DNA from: Echinarachnius parma
Taxonomy: Eukaryota > Echinodermata > Echinoidea > Clypeasteroida > Echinarachniidae
Direction of reading: 5' to 3'
Assembly: GCA_037951105.1 (NCBI GenBank)
Contig: JBAMJV010001295.1
Location: 1 to 64,000 of the forward strand
Length of the DNA stretch: 64,000 bases
Shown: positions 21,751 through 64,000 of the stretch, in pieces
Position numbering within the stretch: the stretch's first letter is position 1
Layout of the letters: each line of letters begins with the position of its first letter
Notes under the pieces: model-generated
Told to the model about the DNA's origin: nothing
The model's database searches: none
Seen by the model: the letters and a program-made list of their open reading frames with translations, nothing else
Translations under genes and position numbers: made by a program

Positions 21751-21829
21751 TGTTTTCCCGCTTACAGTCTAAAGCGAGCCTCTTGGCTTGATTACTGGTG
21801 GGCTATCGCAGTAAGGCTCTTTTGACAAC

Positions 21830-22500
21830 TAGGCAAAGCTGCAACAAGTTCACGGCGAGCGATGGGTTATGCGATGCATTGCAAGTTAAAGTCCTCCCTC
21901 AAATGGTAGAGTTGCAAATCAATTCTAATCGTGGATCTCCCATTGACAATTCAGTTCAGTTGTGTTAAACACATGCAATGTGCCATCTTGGGAATGCCTT
22001 GCACACGGCGCGTAACGCACACTTGCTCGGTGTTCTGCAATGCGCACAAACTAAAGCCCTAATTCAAAATGGCGAACCACCATGTAGCGTCCCCACGCAT
22101 CACAATCTTTAAAGGCTGATGGCACGGTTGTTGCGATGTAATATGGCTCTCGGCTCATCTGACTAGTCATCAAAGTAAGTTTCTGTTCTTGACACGAGTA
22201 AGGTTGCTAATTCTTCAACCACGGCTAGACTGATTAGTGCAGAGTTGACTAATTAATGCTAGTCCCACAGAGTGTACATATCTCCTAGGCTTGACAATGT
22301 GTGATTCTCAGCTCAACTCTTTGCTAGTCATCAAAGAAGGGTACACCAAATAATACACACACCACACCAAGACATGGAAGACTTGCCAATGGATGAACTA
22401 GTCCAAGTAAGTGCAGATCTTGGCTTAGAGTTCTTGCTGGTCATCGATGGTGCGCACAATCAAGACATGGGAGAGTTGCCAATTTGACAAGCCGACAGTG
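21830..22500 (-). other. ARHGAP 3' flank / probable 3' UTR with degenerate duplications
   Basis: Just beyond the stop codon, phrases such as CAAGACATGGGAGAGTTGCC (22464) and CAAGACATGGAAGACTTGCC (22368), and CTAGTCATCAAAG/GGTCATCGATGG, recur at roughly 85-100 bp spacing. The terminal exon's flank has therefore also been tandemly copied. No polyadenylation site can be assigned. Confidence 0.55.
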
Positions 22501-22501
22501 G

Positions 22502-56236
<33,735 letters not shown>

Positions 56237-56729
56237 CAAAATGAGTGATTTATGCACCTCGATTTCTCTCTGTGTTGTATCACAACTGCTGAACGATCGA
56301 TGATCGCGCTTCGGTCTCTATTCAAGTACGTCGCCCGCCAAATAGACGGCAGATCTGACGCGCGCGTTTAGTGCACCCCTGCAAGCTTAACGAGTCCAGA
56401 GGCTCATGCTCATGTACTATTCCATCTACTACTTTGAGCGAGTGAGAATGAAAGATGTGAGAGATTTGGAATTATTTAGCGAGTGAGAATGAAAGATGTG
56501 AGAGATTTGGAATTAAATTTTATTCCCCAGTCCCACACGTTAAAATAACGTTGCGTATATATACGGGAATGGCCCTAGAGTGCGTTAAGTGGTCGTCGAT
56601 CGTTCAGAAGTCGCGATACAACAGATCTTACGCGCGCGTTTAGTGGTCGTACGGTCATCGATCGTTCAGAAGTCGCGATACAACATGGAGAGAAGTCCAG
56701 GAGGTGCATAAATTACTCATTTTGATGCG

Positions 56730-56802
56730 GAATGGAGCGAAAATCATCATTTCTATCCACCCCAAAGTTGTATCACATATTTGTGCACTCATCGGTGGTA
56801 AG
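56730..56802 (+). other. Plus-strand copy of the first exon, with donor
   Basis: ATG at 56730 reads MRNGAKIIISIHPKVVSHIC, ALIG to the donor GTAAGT. It is phase-compatible with an acceptor near 57938. An upstream ATG (56684) stops after eight codons. Confidence 0.3.
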
Positions 56803-57615
56803 TACCGTATCATATGTATCATTTTAAGCACAATTACATGTATCATGCACATAAAATGCATAATTTGGGGCAGTAACATCTATTATTGTGCAAATGAAGT
56901 TTAGCCAACTCATATGTGGATTCGTGCATTCCAACAAGTAGATCGACAAATCAACGCTTTCATGGCCTCTTTGACATTATTATTGTCATTTTCACTGTCG
57001 GCATTCTAGCGATAGACGCTACTGATCCCGTCGGCGGTGCGATCCAAGAACACTGCAAGTGACCAGCAAAAGTTACTTACAGAAAATCAGTTGATTTTGA
57101 CTAAAAAAACAACATTTTCGTACTTTGCGCGAAATTTGTAGCCCTATCAATACATTGATAAAGGTATACAATTGCACACCCCTCTGGCATTTCAGAAGTA
57201 TTCGTCTGATTCAGTTGAAATTCGTATCAATTGATAGTATAATAATGATTGACAAGTGACGAAAATTTCAAAGCAATCCGGAGACGTAAACTCACGACAT
57301 CGACGCCGACATCCGATACGACGATAAGTAGTTATTGGTAAACGATTGTATAGCCAATTGTGATCGATCACGAACGATCATAACATGTGATCGATCAATT
57401 ACAAATATAAGTCTTCTTATTATTCGTTTTGTCCATTATTTTTTTCTTTTATTCATATTTGTTTTCCATTTATTTTGTTCTCTTATTCATAATTAAATAT
57501 AAATGTACCAACAAACTTTCATGTCCATGAGTATTATTATGACTGATATTTATTATTAAAGCCTCGAAAAGTCTAGATCGGTTCTGGTCTCGGTCTCAAA
57601 ATTTTTCTACGACTT

Positions 57616-57800
57616 CCCCCCCCCCCCCCCCCCTTACAGGATTATTATTTCTCAACCAATGGCTTTGGTCTCGGTCACATTAAATTTTCAACTGGTCCTG
57701 ATTGCGGCCTCGAAAAGTCTAGACCGGTCCTGGTTTCGTTGACAGTACTTGGTCTCGGCTTTGAAAATTTTCTACGACTACCTGATCAATTTATGCAGTT
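57616..57800. repeat. Short local duplication and poly-C
   Basis: TCGAAAAGTCTAGA.CGGT.CTGGT recurs at 57565 and 57712, and TTTTCTACGACT at 57603 and 57767. A C run lies at 57617-57634. Confidence 0.75.
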
Positions 57801-57936
57801 CACCCCCACGGAGGGTTGACATGGGTGACATCTAATAATTAGCTGCTTTGTAATTCCGTACCATGGGCTCCAGTCATTTCTTTTATGGCCTCAAAGCATA
57901 ATTGTTATTGTTTCTCCTTTATTTCTTTTAATTTTG

Positions 57937-58104
57937 CAGTAATGTTCCACAGCTTGAATGTTGGGCCTGCATGCATAAAGCAACCTTTCAAGATGCTATG
58001 TCGCCTATGTGCTTTCCTCACCCCGCCTGCAAGTCTACGGGCTTACCTCAGTTTCTTGCACGTCAGAAAGCTGCCAGATTGATGTGAGCCAGCAATATCA
58101 TTAT
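57937..58104 (+). other. Candidate plus-strand exon
   Basis: Bounded by TTTTGCAG and GTGAGTA. In the phase set by the 56730 frame it reads VMFHSLNVGPACIKQPFKML then CRLCAFLTPPASLR and stops. No family recognised; it may be noncoding RNA. Confidence 0.3.
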
Positions 58105-58479
58105 GTGAGTATTGAAAATGTAGATAATTTGAAACTTTGAACGTTACAAATTAATGATGTTCATTCTAGGATGAGCTCGCAAGTCATGTTACAACACAAA
58201 TGGCAAGAAGTATACAAATTATTCCTGTCCTGTCAATTGTTATGTCTGTATGGTCGCATATTTCTTACAGACAAATCTATTGTAATGATTTAAACTGTTC
58301 CCTACAAGATTCTGAAATATTGACATCTACCTGCAGGAAAATGGTATACAGACTTTGTACACAACCCACCTGGTTTGTGTAGTCAAGGGGTTTATTTGAA
58401 TAATTGTTTTTTTACATGTATGCCACAAAAAAAGTACAACAAAAATTTTTTTAAAAGGGGCATTCTCTTCTCTCTTCAA

Positions 58480-58600
58480 AGACGTGACCACGACTGGGCA
58501 TGCATGACTAATAGAATCGATGCGCTATACAAATTGCATTGAACATGGGTTCTTTCAGTTATGCATACCGAGTCGTGGGCGCGTCTTCTAAGAGACAATA
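58480..58600. mobile_element. MITE, TGGGCATGCATGAC family
   Basis: Left GACGTGACCACGACTGGGCA then TGCATGAC; right TATGCATACCGAGTCGTGGG then CGCGTCTT. The relative at 6460-6585 has CACACGACTTGGCATGCATG and GTCATGCTGTGGGCACGTCT. Confidence 0.85.
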
Positions 58601-58805
58601 CATGAATAAACAAATAACCTTAAATTCTAAATGCCCCCCCCCCCCCCCCCAACCTCTTCTCCAAATTGATTGGTTTGTACTGTCAAGGTTGGGGTTTGTC
58701 ATCCTTATGATAATCTATTGTTCTATTTTATAATATGTAATCCAATAGAGCTCAATCTGGACTCAACTAAAACACAAATTTATTCTTCTTTATTTCTTTT
58801 TGCAG

Positions 58806-59330
58806 ATATGCTCATCCCATCATGAAACACAAGTCATACAGTGAAAGCCTTGCTGAAAAGAATGACGACATTCGTTTAGACAGCACTTCGTAGCTTCAGA
58901 CTAACCGCGCTGGGCACTGCAATTCCATACTTCTCCACAGGCTTGGTGGACATCGGAATCTGGCACAGCATCTGACACGCATACCTGCACAGAAGGTGCT
59001 TCAGCGAACTACTGATCAAGAAGTCTAGCACTTTATGCAACTTCTTTGTAAAAGACCATTGAAAGATGCATCTTGAGAGACAAAACCTCCGGTCTGCATA
59101 GTATTACACTGCAGGCTGCCACCTGGATGATCATCTTCAATCGTCCTTCTCGCACACGACTTCAACCGACGATCACGATTTCTGGGATAACGTCGCAAAT
59201 TGCGGAAAAACATTTAAAACTCCAGTTTGCATTTCAATTTAGGAGATGTCTTTCTGGTGAAGTTGCTGTCACACAAATGAATAGCGAAGAGTTCAGACTA
59301 TGTCGAGACAGGTGAGAAGATAACACTCGT
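58806..59330 (+). other. Candidate terminal exon, plus strand
   Basis: Acceptor TTTTTGCAG at 58805. One frame reads YAHPIMKHKSYSESLAEKND then DIRLDSTS and stops at 58893. It does not join the 57937-58104 exon in a sustained frame. Low-confidence transcript, perhaps noncoding. Confidence 0.25.
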
Positions 59331-59442
59331 GAAAGAACCCTCAAGACATTGGCCTGATTCTTCAGACTACCTCGAACCATGCTCTTCCACAATATATGAG
59401 AGACAGAGTATACAATGTTTACATTGCATGGACAGAAAATCT

Positions 59443-59833
59443 TTAAAGGGACTTAGTAACATTGTCCAAATCCACAAAATCCAATTGAAATTTTAGCGGT
59501 TCCCTCATACCTTGTTATATTCCTATCAATTGACCAAAAAAGCATGGGATAGGTTTCGGTTTTTCAAATTTCCCTTTTGTTAAAAAGATATTTACGATTG
59601 AAGTTTTCAGATGTCAAATTATCCAACGGATCGTCAGAACTGTGTACAAAGCTAGTGCAATGAGTTAGTGAATTTCACTTTGCATTTTTGCTCATTACTC
59701 AGCCATTTAAAGTCCATTTAACTTGAAATTTTCACACAACACCCAGTGGACATACCGGATAAAAACAATATACATTGTATCAGCCACTCATCACTTTTCG
59801 CACATGTCAACAAAGTTACTAGATCCCTTTAAA
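59443..59833. mobile_element. MITE, AAAGGGATCTAGTA family
   Basis: Starts TTAAAGGGACTTAGTAACAT, ends AACAAAGTTACTAGATCCCT plus TTAA. The best-preserved copy of the five. Confidence 0.9.
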
Positions 59834-60342
59834 AGTGATTTGTTATTCATATTTTCAGTTTGTTTGAAAAAAAAGTTTTAAAACACAAAAAACTATATTT
59901 AGTTATTTCTTGATTTCTAAAGAACTGGTGGAATTATTCCATATAGATTTTCATTAAAAAGATTGATTACAAAAAACAAGCTAAATTATTGACTTAAAGG
60001 TAGTGGCGAGTATTGGTATTTCCCGAAGTGCCCTCCGATATTTTTTTGTGAGATAATAAAAAACTGACTGTCAAATTTGAAAGAACATACAATTTTAATG
60101 ACGGAAACAAATTAATTTGATCAAAATCAATTCAGAAACGGCTGAAATATCCATGAATATATTTTTATTCAAAATCTTTTTCCCCAGCAATCACCGGGCA
60201 ATATTTAGACTTTTTAGAAAAATTTCAAAAAATGCTCGAAGACTACATGTACTTTGAAAAAAAAACGTTGTTGATGATATCTCTATTGAATCATTATTTT
60301 AACAAACATTAAATGCACAATTTTGTATGAAAAAAGGCTTAA

Positions 60343-61112
60343 CCCTAATAAGGCCGGGCTATTTGAGGTCTTCAGCAGGCCGGGGGGGGGGGGGGGGGGC
60401 CATTATGGCCCCCCCCCCCCCCCTTAGATCTCGGCCGCGGAGCGGCCTATCGCCTTGAAAATTTGCACGCATGATGAGTGAAGTGTATAGAATACAATGG
60501 TAATTTTAATTTTTTCAAAAATTCATTAATTTGCATATTTATGGTAATTTATGCAAATAAGGTCGTAAAATTCATATTTTTACCCATAAATCATATATTC
60601 TTCATAATTAAACATTGGTTTTCACTACATATATTCTTTAGAGCATTTAGAATAATGATACGACAAAAAAATTTGGAAGAGCCAGGTTCTTCCTATGTTT
60701 TCTATTGTTTTTATAATTTCTTATGTATTTCTTTGTTTTTTTACTTATGTATTGTATTGTTTTTGTTGTTTATTTTATTTCTAACTATAATTCAACTATT
60801 TTGAACCCCAAAACAAACATATGAAATGTAAACAAGACCAAATAACCAATGATGTACCTCTTTTTACAAAAACCGATATTTCCATACGTTTTGTACACAA
60901 ATCACGAAATTGAGCGATTTTCGGGCTGACATGCATAGACAAAAGGTCACATGACTTCGTAACGGTAGGTCCGATTTTCAAAATATGCGCATGACCCAAA
61001 AGAAAAAAGTCACCAAGCAGCGGCGCGTCATCTTACCGCGTTTTTGAGCAATAAAAAAAATTGCGGAGGGGGGGGGGCCATTATGGCCCCCCCCCCCCCG
61101 GCCTTATTAGGG
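60343..61112. mobile_element. piggyBac-like TTAA element with G/C palindromes, nested
   Basis: TTAA at 60339-60342 and 61113-61116; ends CCCTAATAAGGCC and GGCCTTATTAGGG. A run of about 16 G, CCATTATGG and a run of C makes a perfect palindrome near each end (60381-60423 and 61066-61099). It sits inside a TTAAAGGGTAGTTGAG-family element (59990-61300). Confidence 0.9.
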
Positions 61113-62734
61113 TTAAACCAATGATTTGTTTTAAATAGCGCCATCTTGAGTTGTAACTGCTATTTTTGAGTGATAACAGGGGTTTTACTTAGTCGTTTGT
61201 AATTGTGTATACTTTTCGAGCATGGTGAAGTTATAACTATTACTTTGTACCGTAATCATGGTAATGGTGCAGGTTTTGGTTACTAAAGTTACGTTAAGTG
61301 AACTGTACCTGATAACAATCATCTGAAACCTAAGTCGCCAACAAAACCCAATGGTCGCACCTGATTGAAAGGTGTCGATAGCAATCGCCTGGTTTCAACA
61401 AAGACAATTCATGGTGACAATTCATGGTGTAAACTGAAAAAATCGCATACGCAATGAAATTTAACCAACTTGCAAGAACTACTGCAAATAACACAAATGT
61501 CAAATCCGAGTTTACTATCTCTTCGCACTTATACGCAGGAGCAAATCACACAGCAGGCACTATGCTTTACAACAGACAAATGTAAACACAATGCTTCTCT
61601 CATTTGTTCTGCTTATTTAACAAAGGATTTCAATAATGATTATAATTTACATGAAGTAACAAAAAATAAAGTTCAAGATTAACATGTATGTATTGTTAAT
61701 TTGTTTTATTAATGTAAATATGTTATGAATTTATTATTTAAAAAAAAACTGCCAATAAAAGTAATGGTAAAATCAAAACAATTGTACTTAAATAGTTATT
61801 CAAAGAGTGCAACAAAATGTTGAGTGTTAATGAACAGATACATGTTATCACATTAATGTGGACATGTGTGGAACAAGGTTGCTAGGGGTGTATTCTGAAA
61901 ACAATTAACTTAATTATATAGTATAACATCATACCTACATCACTATAATTAAACAGTACTTAACATATAGTGATTTGCTACATAAATTTTAGTGATGTAG
62001 ATATAGATAAAATGAACACTAACTACAAAATACACACCTATTATTTGAATGAGTGTACGTACACTTGTATGAATACTTGCAAGTGATGAATGTGCATGCA
62101 TGTATATCAAATATGCTATGTATAATTAAAATTGAATTCAAATTGAATTATGTATGAGTATGAGTGCCTTTGTAGTGCATATGATTTAGATGTACATGCA
62201 TTTATGTACGTATGTGCAAAGATGAGTCAATAACATGACTGGTGCTGTAATATCACCTAAATTGATGTATATAATGTGTATTAATATACAAATGATGCAC
62301 AGGCATGAGTGGATCAAAAGAACTGAATGCACAAGTTTAACTTTGAAATGATTTTAAACCATTCTTCACATAAAGGAGAGAATCCAATTCTTACCAATCC
62401 ACAAAAAATGCCTGTGCACCATTTATTTTAAAAATAGACACACAGAATGTGAAAATCAAACTATTTCCCAGAAATGATGGCTAAATTTACAACGCATGCC
62501 TGTAAATATACCACCACTTTCCTGAAAATTCAACGGCGCATGGCTAAAGTTACCGAAACATGCCCGTAAATTTACAAACACATGACTGGGGAGAATTTAA
62601 TTTTAACTTTAAAAAAATATATATATAAATTGATTTATATCAATTTTGATTTTTTTTTTGGGATTTAAAAAAATATATAATTTGTATTCATTTTTGTTGG
62701 GATACAAAATATATATATATATTTTTTTTAAAGC

Positions 62735-62795
62735 GCTTAGAGATGATTATCAATCATATTAGGCGCTATATACATCGCGCAATTATTATTATTAT
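62735..62795 (+). repeat. Retroelement 3' tail
   Basis: AGCGCTTAGAGATGATTATC, AGGCGCTATATACATCGCGC then ATTATTATTATT; the same type as 21265-21330. Confidence 0.65.
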
Positions 62796-62857
62796 ATCAA
62801 TTTAATTTTTTTTCTTATGATATAAATTTCATTTTAATTCTTTTCTTTTATTAATCC

Positions 62858-62922
62858 TGAGGCGCGGAGCGCCGATTCTAGCTGCCGAGGCGCGAAGCGC
62901 CGAGGCAGCTAGTCCTCAATAC
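62858..62922. repeat. GC hairpin cluster
   Basis: GAGGCGCGGAGCGCCGATTC then CTAGCTGCCGAGGCGCGAAG then CGCCGAGGCAGCTAG. Nested inverted repeats, probably a transposon end. Similar GCCGCGAAGCGGC cores occur at 617-631 and 60432-60446. Confidence 0.6.
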
Positions 62923-63182
62923 TATCTGATCTTTACAACCATGTCTATAAACCATGATAATGCAATTCACAGACCATAAAGCTATATTACAGACACTTTC
63001 AAACACAAACAGCTGCAAATACTTGTAAATGCTTTTAATAGGATTTATTTTTAAATTTTATACATCAAATAACTCTGCTTTTTAAATCTTTGTTTATAAC
63101 ATATTTTGGCACCCAGACATAACAGTAGCCTCTACACTATTCATAACTATGTCCTATGACCAAGCCCTAACCATTTAGGAAA

Positions 63183-63262
63183 TCTTATTGGTCTAGTGGT
63201 CAATGTGCCTGTCCATTATTTAGAATAGGTTGTGGGTTTGAACCCCACCGATTCCACTTCTA
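63183..63262 (+). repeat. tRNA-like sequence
   Basis: TTGGTCTAGTGGTCAATG (A box) and a perfect T-arm GTGGGTTTGAACCCCAC. The acceptor stem is imperfect; tRNA pseudogene or SINE head. Confidence 0.45.
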
Positions 63263-64000
63263 ATATTTATTTTCAAAGTGACTTAAAACATGTATTAAAT
63301 CATCCAGTGTTTGACCTCTGACCTTGATGTCAGTGCCAGGGCTTGATATTTTATTCCAGGAAATAAATTATATCAATTTAACTATCTGATATGTTTTGTT
63401 ATATTGATCATGTTACTATAATTACAGTACCTTTAAACAGTGACGAGGATAAATACCAGCATTTACAGTAATTATACTCAAAGAAATTATAAAGTCACTT
63501 CAACTTTCTGATAATGTTTGTATGAAAAGGCTAAGCCAGTATACATCATAATTAGAGTCCCAAGTCATTAGCATAGATTTATATCTAGGTATGACAACCA
63601 GCCTGCCCAGCTTGTATGAAAACATGCCACAATATAATATTCGACATTGATTTGAATACATACTGTACATATATATACCACCCAGGCCTAAGTTACATAC
63701 TACTTGTACAAAAATATCACAGCATACAAGATAAGTTTAGAAAACACAACACACAAGTGACAAGTCTACAGTATGTGAGAAGCTGGCAGTAGACATGGCC
63801 TGGAATGTGCGGAATTTCAGCTATTTACATGCGCCTTATCACCAGGGCCTGAACTTGTCTGACTTCTACTCTCCTTTTTATGTTTCCATCATTTTTTTCT
63901 TCATTTAACTTTAATAGCTCAACTAGGTTCTTTCACATAGTGCTCCATTCACATCGGTTTAAAATCATATGATTTGAACATTTACAATTAATGAATCAAT

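Noticed and set aside
60390-60412. Cloning-vector or adaptor sequence (GGCCATTATGGCC resembles an SfiI adaptor)
   Set aside because: It occurs twice symmetrically inside a TTAA-flanked transposon with long G/C arms and no other vector sequence.
60478-60804. 108-codon hydrophobic frame
   Set aside because: Lies inside the nested TTAA element, AT-rich with biased Phe/Ile/Leu content and no conserved motif.

Overview
This is an AT-rich animal (metazoan) nuclear window with long introns and very dense repeats. It looks like a marine invertebrate, possibly an echinoderm or another invertebrate deuterostome; the sequence alone does not fix the species. Two protein-coding genes can be rebuilt exon by exon with canonical GT-AG junctions and matching phases, and they converge towards each other.

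Gene 1 (plus strand, 2534-12713) is RCL1, the RNA 3'-terminal phosphate cyclase-like ribosome-biogenesis factor. It has nine exons encoding 383 residues. Gene 2 (minus strand, 56236-22502) is an F-BAR / C1 / RhoGAP protein of the ARHGAP29-ARHGAP45-GMIP family, assembled from 21 coding exons encoding about 917 residues. It ends in Pro-Arg-Phe-Val, a PDZ ligand like that of ARHGAP29. Only its 5' exon (near 56.2 kb) is uncertain. No other gene is convincing. At 56.5-59.4 kb there are weak plus-strand exons, including an inverted copy of the first exon of gene 2.

Most of the rest is mobile-element DNA. It includes MITE families with terminal inverted repeats, many of them palindromic; a matched pair of 1.3-kb hAT-like foldback elements; and a nested TTAA-flanked element with G/C palindromes. 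There are two tRNA-derived SINEs with perfect target-site duplications and LINE tails. A nearly perfect 1.3-kb palindrome was made from two copies of a Penelope-like GIY-YIG tail. Harbinger transposase remnants lie inside an RCL1 intron. A composite element holds an 11-unit, 155-bp minisatellite followed by about 37 GGC repeats. Homopolymeric G/C tracts of 15-24 bases are frequent.

The most striking feature is that both genes are littered with decayed local tandem copies of their own exon edges, about 50-200 bp each. These include RCL1 exon 3 (4 copies) and exon 9 (about 8 copies), and ARHGAP exons 2, 7, 12, 13, 16, 18 and 20. Each active exon sits beside broken copies with stop codons or lost splice sites. 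The layout is: 0-2.5 kb repeats; 2.5-14 kb RCL1 and its exon-9 array; 14-18.2 kb repeats; 18.2-20.3 kb minisatellite element; 20.3-22.5 kb repeats; 22.5-56.2 kb ARHGAP gene; 56.2-64 kb repeats and a weak transcript candidate.
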